Assembly: GCA_029259115.1 (NCBI GenBank)
Contig: JAPDJO010000045.1
Coordinates: forward strand, 1-34,212
Length of the DNA: 34,212 nt
Direction of reading: 5' to 3'
Source of the DNA: Thermoplasmatota archaeon
Lineage (GTDB): Archaea > Thermoplasmatota > E2 > DHVEG-1 > B18-G2
Shown here piece by piece: positions 1 to 8,418 of this stretch (position 1 is the stretch's first letter; the number at the start of each line of letters is the position of its first letter). Position numbers and translations under genes: made by a program. Below the pieces are notes generated by a model that was not told the DNA's origin, ran no database searches, and worked only from the letters and a program-made list of their open reading frames with translations.

Positions 1-144
1 AACAAGATTAAAGCCAGAGGAATAAAAAATCTCCTGATGGTTTACAACTCTAAATACTGTAAAAGATGTGGAGCTAAGATAAACTTTTACAGAGATAAAA
101 TCACTGGGAGAAAAACCTTCTTCTGTCCGAATTGTCAGTCATAG
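1..144 (+). CDS. Fpg/Nei-family DNA glycosylase, C-terminal zinc finger (5' part outside window)
   Basis: Frame 1 is open from the first base to a TAG at 142-144 and encodes 47 residues. They contain CKRCGAKI, an 18-residue connecting segment ending GRKTFF, then CPNCQS, giving the pattern C-x2-C-x18-C-x2-C. A Val-Tyr pair lies just before the first Cys. This is the layout of the C-terminal zinc finger of formamidopyrimidine-DNA glycosylase/endonuclease VIII, whose conserved Arg in the GRxTFxC segment helps hold the lesion-containing DNA. The enzyme excises oxidised bases and nicks the strand. The catalytic N-terminal proline and the helix-two-turn-helix lie outside the window, so Fpg cannot be told from Nei. 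Its last 44 bases overlap the 3' end of truA on the opposite strand. Confidence 0.8.
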   Translation, partial: NKIKARGIKNLLMVYNSKYCKRCGAKINFYRDKITGRKTFFCPNCQS

Positions 145-898
145 CTCTTTCAATAACTCTATCTTCTATTTCTCCTATTTTGCTCTTGAGGTTCTCATCA
201 TACTCGAAATCAAAATCATACCTTATATCTACGAGGATAAGATTTTCTGCCTTAGCGATACCAAAAAATCTCTTTTCTTCTGGTTTTTCCAAGGCTTTCT
301 TTATGTGATCTATTTCTATCTCATGGTAACCTAATTTTTCTAGGGCAGAGACTATTCTTCTGACCTGCTGCCAGATGAACGTCTGAGCAAAGAAGTTTAT
401 CGATAATAGATTATCAAATCTGTCGATAATTATATTCTTTATCTCTCTAACTGTTTTCCTTCCATCAGACTTACAAAAGTTTCTAAAATCTCTCTCACCA
501 GTAAACAGCTCAGCCCCCTTCAGAAACAGATCAAAATCAAAATCATCATCCACCTTCAGATAGTATCTGTAATGTCGCAACTTTGCAAACCTCGGATAAA
601 ACTTCTGATCAACCTCCTTGAAACCATAGAACCATACGTCATTCAGCTCTTCATTAATCTCTTTCAGAATATCCTTAGACAAATCATAGTAGCAGTCAAA
701 GGAAATTACATTTCCAAGAGCAGACACTCCTTTGTCTGTTCTACTTGCAGACCTGAATCTATTTATCTTTGGGTTATTTATCAACCCAAGAATTTCCAAG
801 GTATTGATTATGCTACCCTCTATGGTATACACATTGGGTTGCCTTGCGTAGCCATGGAAGTTTATACCATCATAGGCAAATTTTAATGCATATCTCAT
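101..898 (-). CDS. truA: tRNA pseudouridine synthase A
   Basis: TruA isomerises uridines at positions 38-40 of the tRNA anticodon stem to pseudouridine. The protein starts MRYALKFAYDG, followed by the FHGYARQPN segment usual in TruA, and carries the catalytic aspartate in SRTDKGVSA. At 265 residues it matches archaeal TruA length. The reading frame stays open further upstream, but that extension (SFPSLDLKTLVNYLNHP...) does not resemble TruA. The ATG at 898 lies about 26 bp from a palindromic TATA element at 920-927, which predicts a leaderless message. The C-terminal tail (DRRRFFSQ) is encoded opposite the Fpg/Nei zinc finger gene. The gene diverges from gatD. Confidence 0.93.
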   Translation of the reverse strand: MRYALKFAYDGINFHGYARQPNVYTIEGSIINTLEILGLINNPKINRFRSASRTDKGVSALGNVISFDCYYDLSKDILKEINEELNDVWFYGFKEVDQKFYPRFAKLRHYRYYLKVDDDFDFDLFLKGAELFTGERDFRNFCKSDGRKTVREIKNIIIDRFDNLLSINFFAQTFIWQQVRRIVSALEKLGYHEIEIDHIKKALEKPEEKRFFGIAKAENLILVDIRYDFDFEYDENLKSKIGEIEDRVIERAMTDNSDRRRFFSQ

Positions 899-919
899 TG
901 GTGTTTGAAAGAGAGGATG

Positions 920-927
920 ATTTAAAT
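920..927. promoter_or_regulatory. Palindromic TATA box shared by truA (minus) and gatD (plus)
   Basis: The sequence ATTTAAAT is a perfect palindrome whose centre is about 28 bp from the gatD ATG (952) and about 25 bp from the truA ATG (898). Both distances match archaeal TATA-to-start spacing for leaderless transcripts, and no Shine-Dalgarno sequence precedes either start. Inference: one element directs two divergent leaderless messages. A second AT-rich stretch at 941-948 could serve truA instead. Confidence 0.6.
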
Positions 928-951
928 AATTAACAAGTGTTTTTAAATCCA

Positions 952-2229
952 ATGAGGGAAAAGATTTTGGCAGAATCAGGAGCAAAACCAGGAGATCTAA
1001 TAAGAATAAGAAAGAAAGGTGAAGAATTTGTTGGTATTCTTATGCCAGCACATGACTTTAGTGGAGATGATATAGTTGTTATAAAGCTCAATAATGGATA
1101 CAATATAGGGATAGAAGTAGATGATGAAACAAAGATCGAGATTTTAGAGAGAGGTGAACTGGTAAAGAGAAGGGTGCAAAAAGAAATACCTTACGATCCA
1201 AAGAAACCAACAATTTCGATTTTAGGAACAGGAGGAACTATAGCTAGTTATGTAGATTACAGAACCGGAGCTGTCCATCCAGCATACTCAGCTGAAGATC
1301 TTGCATATTCTGTTCCAGAGATATTTGATATTTGTAATGTTAAAGCTAGAGTGGTTTTTCAGCTTCTTAGTGAGAATATAAAGGTTGATAATTGGATAAC
1401 GTTGGCTAAAGAGATTGCAAAGGAGTTCAACGAGAATAAGGTGAAAGGTGTTGTAATTCCTCATGGAACTGATACAATGAGCTACACCTCTGCAGCTTTA
1501 TCTTTCATGCTGAAGAACCTTCCAGGACCAGTCGTTCTGGTTGGCGCTCAGAGATCTAGTGATAGACCATCTTCAGATGCTTATCAAAATCTTTATCATG
1601 CCTCTCTAGTCGCATCAAGATCAGATATCGGTGAGGTAGTTGTTGTCATGCATGGAGAAACATCGGATACATACGCTTTGATCCACAGGGGAACAAAGGT
1701 TAGAAAGATGCACACCTCTCGAAGGGATGCCTTCAAGAGCATAAACTCTGAACCTATAGGGAGAGTCGAGAACAACAGGATAATTATCGAAGGAGATTAC
1801 AGAAGAGCTAAAGAAGGGAAGGTGGTGGTTGATGCAAAGATATGTGATGATGTTGCTCTAGTTTACTTCTATCCTGGTATGAAACCTGAGGAGATACCAG
1901 AGAGGAGAGGCATAGTTCTGATGGGAACGGGTTTGGGTCATGTATCTAGCGATCTTATTCCAAGATTAAAAGAGTTGATAGATAAAGGATCAACCATTGT
2001 CATGACCTCACAGTGTCTCTATGGCAGAGTAAATCTTAATGTGTATTCAACCGGTAGAGATTTGATAAAGATAGGTATAATTCCAGCTGGAGACATGCTA
2101 CCAGAGGTTGCCTATGTAAAGCTCATGTGGGTTTTGGGGCATGCAAAAGATCGAGATGAGATAAAGAATCTCTTTCTTAAGAATGTCTCTGGAGAGTTGT
2201 CTCAAAGGACACTGCTACATTATCACTGA
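952..2229 (+). CDS. gatD: Glutamyl-tRNA(Gln) amidotransferase subunit D
   Basis: GatD is the amidase half of the archaeal GatDE complex, which turns misacylated Glu-tRNA(Gln) into Gln-tRNA(Gln). It releases ammonia from asparagine or glutamine and channels it to GatE. The N-terminal part (about residues 1-80) is the small GatD-specific domain. The L-asparaginase-like domain follows, with the first threonine motif ILGTGGTIAS near residues 90-99 and the second, VIPHGTDTMSY, near 167-177. The 425-residue length fits the family. A GTG at 937 would add five residues, but the ATG at 952 is placed correctly for a leaderless transcript from the TATA box at 920-927. GatE is not in the window. The 3' end stops 3 bp short of the convergent hypD gene. 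Confidence 0.95.
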   Translation: MREKILAESGAKPGDLIRIRKKGEEFVGILMPAHDFSGDDIVVIKLNNGYNIGIEVDDETKIEILERGELVKRRVQKEIPYDPKKPTISILGTGGTIASYVDYRTGAVHPAYSAEDLAYSVPEIFDICNVKARVVFQLLSENIKVDNWITLAKEIAKEFNENKVKGVVIPHGTDTMSYTSAALSFMLKNLPGPVVLVGAQRSSDRPSSDAYQNLYHASLVASRSDIGEVVVVMHGETSDTYALIHRGTKVRKMHTSRRDAFKSINSEPIGRVENNRIIIEGDYRRAKEGKVVVDAKICDDVALVYFYPGMKPEEIPERRGIVLMGTGLGHVSSDLIPRLKELIDKGSTIVMTSQCLYGRVNLNVYSTGRDLIKIGIIPAGDMLPEVAYVKLMWVLGHAKDRDEIKNLFLKNVSGELSQRTLLHYH

Positions 2230-2232
2230 AAC

Positions 2233-3303
2233 TTATCTGGAATATCTAAATTCTATGTAACAGCTCCCCTCCTTGCTCACCATACATGGTCCAACTGGAT
2301 GGGATGGAGTGCAAATCTTGCCAAAAAGTCTGCAATCTCTGGGCTTTGCAACCCCTCTCAGTATCTCACTGCACCTGCATCCTTTGGGTTCTTCACCTTC
2401 CTCAATCCCAGACAAAATATCCTCAAAAACCTTTCTTGCGTTTCGATCCTCGAATTTCTTCTTCAGTTCCAAACCAGACTTTTCAATTACTGGAAATCCC
2501 CTCCACTTTATATCAACAACATCAAAAATCTCCTGCATGATCTTTTTCGCTCTGATATTTCCTTCAAATTTAACAGATCTCGCATATTCATTTTCAACCC
2601 TGCTTTCTCCATTCTCTATCTGCTCAATTAACATGAGAACAGCAGCTAGGACATCTAAAGGCTCAAAACCAACTATAACTTGAGGGATCTTGTACCTCTT
2701 GGATATCTCAATATAGGGCTCTACGCCTATTATCGTAGAAACGTGACCAGGCTCGATGAAACCATCCAACCTGATCTCTCCCATCTCCAAAATTGCTTTT
2801 ACCGCAGGCGGAATGAGGCGGTGGCAGGAGAGTATATAAAAATTGTCTGGTATATCAGAGAGTAGTGCCACAGCTGTTGATGGAGCGGTCGTTTCAAAAC
2901 CTACAGCCATGAAGATAACATCTTTATCTCTTCTCCTTCTTGCCATCTCGATAGCATCCTCTATACTGTATACAGGTCTTATATCTCCTCCTTTAGCCTT
3001 TGCTGTACTCAAAGAATCATTCATCCCAGGAACCTTGGTCATATCCCCATAAGTTGCTACTATCTTTCCATTTAGAGAAAGAGCCACAGCCTCCTCTATC
3101 TCTTTTGGCGTAGTTACGCATACTGGACAACCAGGACCTTCAACCACCTCTATGTTACATTCTTCAAAGATTTTGTTCAACCCAAACTTGTATATGGTAT
3201 CGTGATGCGTACCACAAACATGCATGAACTTCAACTTTTTCCTATTCCTTTTTAATCTCTCTATCAACCTACCAGCAATCTCTTTATCTCTAAAACTGAA
3301 CAT
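2233..3303 (-). CDS. hypD: Hydrogenase maturation factor HypD
   Basis: HypD is the iron-sulfur scaffold on which the Fe(CN)2CO unit of [NiFe]-hydrogenases is assembled together with HypC and HypE. Visible signatures are HVCGTHHDTI (C30) and EGPGCPVCVTT (C59 and C62), the conserved cysteines thought to bind the iron moiety. The C-terminal cysteine cluster (CRCSEIL, DCRLFGKICTPSHPVGPC) holds the [4Fe-4S] site. The 356-residue length is normal. The gene overlaps hypC by 14 bp and is last in the iorA-iorB-nmd3-hypC-hypD operon. No hydrogenase structural gene is present here, so the client enzyme lies elsewhere. Confidence 0.97.
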   Translation of the reverse strand: MFSFRDKEIAGRLIERLKRNRKKLKFMHVCGTHHDTIYKFGLNKIFEECNIEVVEGPGCPVCVTTPKEIEEAVALSLNGKIVATYGDMTKVPGMNDSLSTAKAKGGDIRPVYSIEDAIEMARRRRDKDVIFMAVGFETTAPSTAVALLSDIPDNFYILSCHRLIPPAVKAILEMGEIRLDGFIEPGHVSTIIGVEPYIEISKRYKIPQVIVGFEPLDVLAAVLMLIEQIENGESRVENEYARSVKFEGNIRAKKIMQEIFDVVDIKWRGFPVIEKSGLELKKKFEDRNARKVFEDILSGIEEGEEPKGCRCSEILRGVAKPRDCRLFGKICTPSHPVGPCMVSKEGSCYIEFRYSR

Positions 3304-3526
3304 CCTTCATACCTCTAGCCATCTGTTCAAAGAGTCTTAGAGTTTCTTCTGCCTCTTCCTTGCTCAAAACCTGTATAGCAAAACCAGCATGAACAAGAAC
3401 ATAGTCTCCTAATTTTGCATCTACAAGAGATGTGTTAATCTTTCTTTTGACGCCATCTCCATAATCAACATTTGCATGTTCTTTATCTAAAATTTCGATA
3501 ACCTTGGCAGGTATTGCTAGGCACAT
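3290..3526 (-). CDS. hypC: Hydrogenase maturation chaperone HypC
   Basis: This 78-residue protein begins MCLAIPAKV, the invariant HypC N-terminus in which Cys2 becomes the iron ligand after Met removal. HypC carries the iron group with HypD and then docks to the hydrogenase large subunit. The start is supported by a GAGGGGT Shine-Dalgarno sequence at about 3535-3541, embedded in the last codons of nmd3. Only 5 bp separate the two genes. The 3' end overlaps hypD by 14 bp, which suggests translational coupling of the two partners. Confidence 0.97.
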   Translation of the reverse strand: MCLAIPAKVIEILDKEHANVDYGDGVKRKINTSLVDAKLGDYVLVHAGFAIQVLSKEEAEETLRLFEQMARGMKDVQF

Positions 3527-3531
3527 CTTTT

Positions 3532-4578
3532 TTACCCCTCCGGTATGACAAAGATCTCCTCATCATACTTCACTATCTTTACCGTCTCCCTGAGCTCGAT
3601 ATCTCTTGGCAGGAGAATCTCTTTCGTTTTATAACTGTCTGGATCCAGAATTAGAACATCCCTTCCTCTCTTGTTCACAACGACAGCCTCTCTGATAACA
3701 TCCTTTTTGTCCAAAACCTTGCAACTAGATATCTCATTGTGCCTAAAGTTGTAATCCTTCCAGTCATTCAAACCAACAGCCTTTATTCCCTTTGAGGAGT
3801 ACCTCCTTATGTAAAATAACCTCTCATCAATAATTATGACATCTCCTTTTCTGTATCTTGGTAATCTTAGTAGATAGGTCATCCTGTACTGCCTTACACC
3901 TTCCTTCATACCGAAAAGTTTTGGTGACTCTTTTACCTCTCCTCCAAATTCCTCCTTGAGTTGATATATCAGAGAATGCGCAACTTTTCTATCACTTATG
4001 TAAAGATCCAAACCTTTTTTCACCTTCTTTCTATCAGCTATAAAAACTCCTCTTCCGGAATCCTCAAATTCTTTCATTCTTCTTCTTAAAAATCCCTCCA
4101 TCTCTTTGATCTCTCTTTCATCAAGCTCCCTTTCATTCCCCCTTAACTGAATTATAGCCTCATAATACTTGCCCGCTTTCCTTGAACATGTTGGACAACT
4201 TACCTTATCCACTAAAATCTCGGTATACACCTCTTCTTTGACTCTATTTCCTCCTATCTCTCCTTCTATATCCACAACAACCTCATACAGAGTTTTGCCT
4301 TTCCTTCTGAACTTTACCTCAGGTCTCTTCCATGATATATTCTTTGAGATTAACAGATTATCAATAACTAACCTCTTCATAGCATCTTCAAGATCCTCTT
4401 TCAGCCACTTTCCCCTGTACTTTATTGATCCACAGGTGGAACAAACTTCGATCTTCAATCTCCCCTTCTTTATACTCGCAAATCCACCTTTCCTCGAATA
4501 ACAGTCCAAGCATAAACCATCTATCAGGTTTTCTGTTTCTTTACCGCAGTTTACACAGAATATCTTATCTTTCCTCAT
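3532..4578 (-). CDS. nmd3: NMD3-family 60S/50S subunit export-like protein
   Basis: Archaeal homologue of eukaryotic NMD3, the adaptor that binds late 60S ribosomal subunits; in archaea it probably acts in large-subunit maturation or anti-association. The N-terminus carries zinc-binding CxxC pairs: CVNC (residues 8-11), CLDC (28-31), CSTC, and later CPTC. Basic beta-rich domains follow, with VDIEGEIGG and EVYTEILVDKVSCPTC as in other archaeal NMD3 proteins. The 348-residue length is typical. The start overlaps the end of iorB by 14 bp and is preceded by a GAGAAGGA ribosome-binding site. A ribosome factor between amino-acid catabolism and hydrogenase maturation genes is an odd partnership. Confidence 0.93.
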   Translation of the reverse strand: MRKDKIFCVNCGKETENLIDGLCLDCYSRKGGFASIKKGRLKIEVCSTCGSIKYRGKWLKEDLEDAMKRLVIDNLLISKNISWKRPEVKFRRKGKTLYEVVVDIEGEIGGNRVKEEVYTEILVDKVSCPTCSRKAGKYYEAIIQLRGNERELDEREIKEMEGFLRRRMKEFEDSGRGVFIADRKKVKKGLDLYISDRKVAHSLIYQLKEEFGGEVKESPKLFGMKEGVRQYRMTYLLRLPRYRKGDVIIIDERLFYIRRYSSKGIKAVGLNDWKDYNFRHNEISSCKVLDKKDVIREAVVVNKRGRDVLILDPDSYKTKEILLPRDIELRETVKIVKYDEEIFVIPEG

Positions 4579-5161
4579 TTTTCCTTCTCAGTATCTCTTC
4601 TCTCCCTAGATTAAAGGCTCTGATATTTATATCTTTGTAAGGCAAACTCCTTCTTATCTCTTCCAAAAGAGTATCGTGCGAGAAAGGTAGAATATCTAGA
4701 GCAGATAGGGCGCCAAGCATGACAATATTCTTCGAAATTATATCTCCAGCCTTCTTTGCCAGGGAATTTGCATCTATTGCATAGAGTTTACAGTTCCTCT
4801 TGATCTCCTCCAGTATAGCATCTACATCTGGATATTCCACTTTCTCAAATACAACAGATGGAGGTACAACAGGATTTGTATCTGTTAGAACCACAGTATC
4901 CTTATTTGCTTTCTCTATCTCTCTTAAAGCCTCCAAAGGTTCGGTGCTAACGATACAGTCTGCAGACCCTTTAGCTATGAGAGGGGAGTTTATCTCTCCC
5001 ATTCTAACCGTGCATTTTACGCTCCCTCCCCTCTGCGCCATCCCATGCACTTCCGAAACCAGAACATTTATACCGGATCTGACAGCAGACCTTCCTAATA
5101 GAGATGCCATTGTTAGCACTCCCTGTCCACCAACTCCTGTTAAAACGATCTCCACCTTCAT
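4565..5161 (-). CDS. iorB: Indolepyruvate:ferredoxin oxidoreductase, beta subunit
   Basis: The smaller subunit of IOR, which oxidatively decarboxylates aryl 2-oxo acids (indolepyruvate, phenylpyruvate and hydroxyphenylpyruvate) to aryl-CoA while reducing ferredoxin. It belongs to the gamma-type 2-oxoacid:acceptor oxidoreductase fold. The N-terminal stretch ends VLTGVGGQGVLTMASLLG, and HGMAQRGGSVKC follows, both characteristic of the family. At 198 residues it has normal length. It overlaps iorA by the tetranucleotide ATGA and nmd3 by 14 bp, so it is certainly co-transcribed with both. Confidence 0.96.
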   Translation of the reverse strand: MKVEIVLTGVGGQGVLTMASLLGRSAVRSGINVLVSEVHGMAQRGGSVKCTVRMGEINSPLIAKGSADCIVSTEPLEALREIEKANKDTVVLTDTNPVVPPSVVFEKVEYPDVDAILEEIKRNCKLYAIDANSLAKKAGDIISKNIVMLGALSALDILPFSHDTLLEEIRRSLPYKDINIRAFNLGREEILRRKNEER

Positions 5162-7029
5162 CTTTTTTCACCTACCTTCTCTATGGCATTGAATGGGCAA
5201 ACTTGGGTACAAACTCCACATCCATTGCATAATTCTTCGTTTATCCTCACATTTTTATCCTTGTCAAAGTAGAACGCTGGACAGCCGAATTTTAGAATGC
5301 AAATATTACAATGCCTGCATTTATCAAGATTAACTTGGTAGATAGGAATCTTTTCTCCCCTTTTTCTCTTATCCCTTATCTCCAGAAGTATGCATGGATG
5401 CTTACAGATTACAACAGCTGGTCCTTTGAAATCCAAAGCCCTTTTGAAAGCTTCTTCTGTCTCCTTTAAGTTTGTTAGATCTACGGTTTCTACGTGCTCT
5501 ATACCCAATCCCCCTACTACATCCTCTATATCTAGAGCCCTTGCCTTTTCTCCCATGCCCGTTAACTCTGACCCTGGATGTGGTTGATGTCCCGTCATAG
5601 CTGTTGTTCTGTTATCTAATATTGTTATAACACAATCGTGATTGTGATGAACAGCATCGACTATCGCTGGTAATCCAGCATGGAAGAAGGTTGAGTCTCC
5701 CATAAAAGAGATTATCTTTTGATCCGTAGCTCTTGCAAATCCACAGGCCATACCGGCATTCGATCCCATACAGAGCAGAACGTCTGCCATCTCAAGTGGA
5801 GGAGATCTACCTAAAGTATAACAACCTATATCTGTCGGATATATCGTATCCTTTGGAGCCACCTTCTTTGCTGAGTAATAGCTAGCTCTATGTGGGCAAC
5901 CTGGACACATAACTGGAGGCCTACTCGGTAGTTTGAGATCTGTTTTGCCTCCATCTGGAAGAGGATTCTTCACACCGAGAATCTTTGATATTCCAGAGAC
6001 AACAATATCTAGATTGTACTCATAGAGTCTAGAGAAATGACCGCTTCCTTTACCGTATATCTCTACCTTTATGCCAGAATCAAAAGCTATGGTTTTTAGT
6101 TTCTCCTCGAGTATTGGTTCGAGCTCTTCAAGAACTATAATTTTCTTGTGTTCTTCTAGGAACTTTCTGCAGAGATCTCTAGGAAGGGGATTGGTGAAGC
6201 CCAACTTTAGGATATCAGCATCTATGTCTAGAATATTAACAGCATCTAGAGCATAGCCAACAGATATTCCGGATGCAACAATTCCTACTCCACCACCGTT
6301 TTCTATTATCCTGTTAAATCTAGATTTCTCAGACAATTTTTCTGCTTCCTTCATCTTCTCAAGCAAAACAGGGTGCCTTGCTCTGGCTACAGATGGAACA
6401 GTAACCATGAAAGGATTCTTTTCAAACCTTCCTTTTTTCTTAGACTCCTTTATCTCTTCAATCTTTACGGGACCTCTCGTATGGGATACCCTCGTAGTTG
6501 TCCGCAAGATCAAAGGCAACCCAAGTTTTTCCGATATCTCGAAACCTTCTTTTGTCATATCTTTCGCTTCTTGAGGATTGGAAGGCTCAAGCATCGGAGC
6601 ATTGCCAAATAGAGCATAGTATCTGTTATCCTGCTCATTCTGAGAAGAATGGCAACCCGGATCGTCTGCTGTAATTATCAGATTTCCTCCTTTACAACCA
6701 ACGTACATGAATGTCATGAAAGCATCGCTTGCTACATTTAGTCCAACATGCTTCATACATGTTAGGGATCTCAAGCCAGATAGAGAAGCGGAAGCAGATA
6801 TCTCAAGAGCGACTTTTTCATTTGTTGAGTACTCAAAATAGAAGGGAACATCCTTTCCTTTTTTCTTCAAGTATCTGGCAATCTTTGAGAAGGTATCTGC
6901 GATTTCAGATGAAGGTGTTCCGGGATAGGTTGTGGCAAAATCTACGCCCGCTTCTAACGCTCCCCTGGTTATAGCTTCGTTTCCGAGTAGCAGTATCGTT
7001 TCTCCAGGTTTTGCTTCTACAATCTCCAT
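5158..7029 (-). CDS. iorA: Indolepyruvate:ferredoxin oxidoreductase, alpha subunit
   Basis: The catalytic subunit of IOR, used in archaeal fermentation of aromatic amino acids. In order it has an N-terminal pyrimidine-binding-type domain (ITRGALEAGVDFATTYPGTPSSE), a central domain, and a TPP-binding domain (MCPGCPHRASYY, MGDSTFFHAGLPA, LDNRTTAMTGHQPHPG). A C-terminal 2x[4Fe-4S] ferredoxin domain follows, with Cys 571/574/577/583 and 601/604/607/611. The 623-residue length is standard. The ATG at 7029 follows a short GGAG ribosome-binding site (7035-7038) and a leader of about 20 nt from the TATA box at 7071-7080. It heads the operon iorA-iorB-nmd3-hypC-hypD. Reduced ferredoxin from this reaction could feed a hydrogenase or Nfn (inference). 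Confidence 0.97.
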   Translation of the reverse strand: MEIVEAKPGETILLLGNEAITRGALEAGVDFATTYPGTPSSEIADTFSKIARYLKKKGKDVPFYFEYSTNEKVALEISASASLSGLRSLTCMKHVGLNVASDAFMTFMYVGCKGGNLIITADDPGCHSSQNEQDNRYYALFGNAPMLEPSNPQEAKDMTKEGFEISEKLGLPLILRTTTRVSHTRGPVKIEEIKESKKKGRFEKNPFMVTVPSVARARHPVLLEKMKEAEKLSEKSRFNRIIENGGGVGIVASGISVGYALDAVNILDIDADILKLGFTNPLPRDLCRKFLEEHKKIIVLEELEPILEEKLKTIAFDSGIKVEIYGKGSGHFSRLYEYNLDIVVSGISKILGVKNPLPDGGKTDLKLPSRPPVMCPGCPHRASYYSAKKVAPKDTIYPTDIGCYTLGRSPPLEMADVLLCMGSNAGMACGFARATDQKIISFMGDSTFFHAGLPAIVDAVHHNHDCVITILDNRTTAMTGHQPHPGSELTGMGEKARALDIEDVVGGLGIEHVETVDLTNLKETEEAFKRALDFKGPAVVICKHPCILLEIRDKRKRGEKIPIYQVNLDKCRHCNICILKFGCPAFYFDKDKNVRINEELCNGCGVCTQVCPFNAIEKVGEKR

Positions 7030-7070
7030 GTTATCTCCATCCTAGAAGCCTATCGAGAGAAATTGGGGAA

Positions 7071-7080
7071 AGCATATAAA
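7071..7080. promoter_or_regulatory. TATA region between iorA (minus) and thiDN (plus)
   Basis: The sequence AGCATATAAA is a TATA box on the plus strand, centred about 29 bp before the thiDN ATG at 7105, giving a leaderless message. Read on the minus strand it is TTTATATGCT, which would start iorA transcripts near 7050 with a leader of about 20 nt containing GGAG. The 75-bp gap contains no other obvious element. Confidence 0.6.
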
Positions 7081-7104
7081 TCTAACGAAAGCGATTTCTT
7101 TTCG

Positions 7105-8418
7105 ATGAAAAGAATAGCACTAACGATAGCAGCATCCGATACATCAGGAGGCGCCGGGATACAGGCAGATCTAAGAGCATTTTCCATAGCTGGGGTGCAT
7201 GGATATAGTGTTATTACATGCCTAACTGCACAGACTCCAGACAAAGTTTATTCTATTATTCCTTTGGATGTAGAACATGTTGAGAATCAGGTTGAGAAGA
7301 TCCTGGATAAAGTGAGACCAGATGCAATCAAGATAGGGATGGTTTATAGCAAGGAGATATTGAGTTACATTGCCGATTTGATAGAAGATAGAGAATTGAA
7401 ACCGATTGTTGCAGATCCTGTATTTAAGGCATCTGATGGTACAGAGCTATGCGAGAAAGGTTATATTGATGTGTATAAGAGAAAGATACTCCCTTTAGCA
7501 GATCTCTTGACCCCAAACCTGGAAGAGGCAAAAATACTCGCTGGAGGGGAGATGAGTCAAAAGGATCTGCTGAAAGCCATACATGAGAAAGGAAGCAGAA
7601 ATGTGTTGCTCAAAGGAGGTCACTTTGAAGAAAAAGAATCTACCGATATCCTGTTCGATGGAAAAAATTTCTACAGATTCTCCCTCCCAAGAATCTTGGG
7701 ATACAGATGTCATGGAACAGGATGCACATTTTCATCTCTGATAGCAGGAAATCTAGCTAAAGGAAGAGGATTGAAAGAATCCATAGATCTTGCAAAAAGG
7801 GTGTTGTGGAGCATGATACTCAATTCTTACTCCATCGCTGGGAATAAAACGAGAATCCTGGGCGAACCTATCAAATTTGATATCCCTCCACCAGATCTTG
7901 GTAAGGAAGAATTTGATACATGGTTCTCTTTGAACAAAGCTGTAAAGGAGCTGATCAAGATTTTGTCACCCGAGATTATACCAGAGGTGGGTATCAACAT
8001 AGGGTATGCTCTGAGGAATGCAAAGAATAAGAACAATATCTGCGCCCTGGATGGAAGGATAACAAAGGCAAAAGCTTATGGAATACTCAAATTCGGTGCA
8101 TCAAAACACATAGCCTCTATAATTCTGACTGCAATGAAATATGACAGGAACAAAAGAAGCGCCATGAATATAAGATATTCTGAAGAGATCATCGAAAGAT
8201 TCGAGGAGAAAGGATTTTTGGTATCATATTTTGAAAGAGAGAAGGAGCCAGATCAAGAAAGATCGACCATGGAGTGGGGAACAAAAATAGCTATAGAAAG
8301 ATTGGGAAGAGTTCCTGATGTGATTTGGGATAAAGGAGGTCATGGAAAGGAACCCATGATAAGAGTAATCGGAAACGACCCTTTTGATCTCGTATCAAAA
8401 ATTAGAGAAATTCTTTAG
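7105..8418 (+). CDS. thiDN: Bifunctional HMP/HMP-P kinase and thiamine-phosphate synthase (ThiD-ThiN fusion)
   Basis: The N-terminal part (about residues 1-260) is ThiD, a ribokinase-fold kinase that phosphorylates hydroxymethylpyrimidine phosphate. Visible motifs are SDTSGGAGIQADLRAF near the start and GTGCTFSSLIAG in the anion-hole/ATP region. The C-terminal part (about 270-437) is ThiN, the archaeal thiamine-phosphate synthase unrelated to ThiE. It has YDRNKRSAMNIRYS and the conserved His in DKGGHGKEPMIR. Together they join HMP-PP and thiazole phosphate to give thiamine phosphate. The frame is open back to a TTG at 7063, but that lies upstream of the TATA box at 7071-7080. The ATG at 7105 is therefore the start. 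The last 17 bp overlap the convergent small gene at 8402. Confidence 0.95.
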   Translation: MKRIALTIAASDTSGGAGIQADLRAFSIAGVHGYSVITCLTAQTPDKVYSIIPLDVEHVENQVEKILDKVRPDAIKIGMVYSKEILSYIADLIEDRELKPIVADPVFKASDGTELCEKGYIDVYKRKILPLADLLTPNLEEAKILAGGEMSQKDLLKAIHEKGSRNVLLKGGHFEEKESTDILFDGKNFYRFSLPRILGYRCHGTGCTFSSLIAGNLAKGRGLKESIDLAKRVLWSMILNSYSIAGNKTRILGEPIKFDIPPPDLGKEEFDTWFSLNKAVKELIKILSPEIIPEVGINIGYALRNAKNKNNICALDGRITKAKAYGILKFGASKHIASIILTAMKYDRNKRSAMNIRYSEEIIERFEEKGFLVSYFEREKEPDQERSTMEWGTKIAIERLGRVPDVIWDKGGHGKEPMIRVIGNDPFDLVSKIREIL

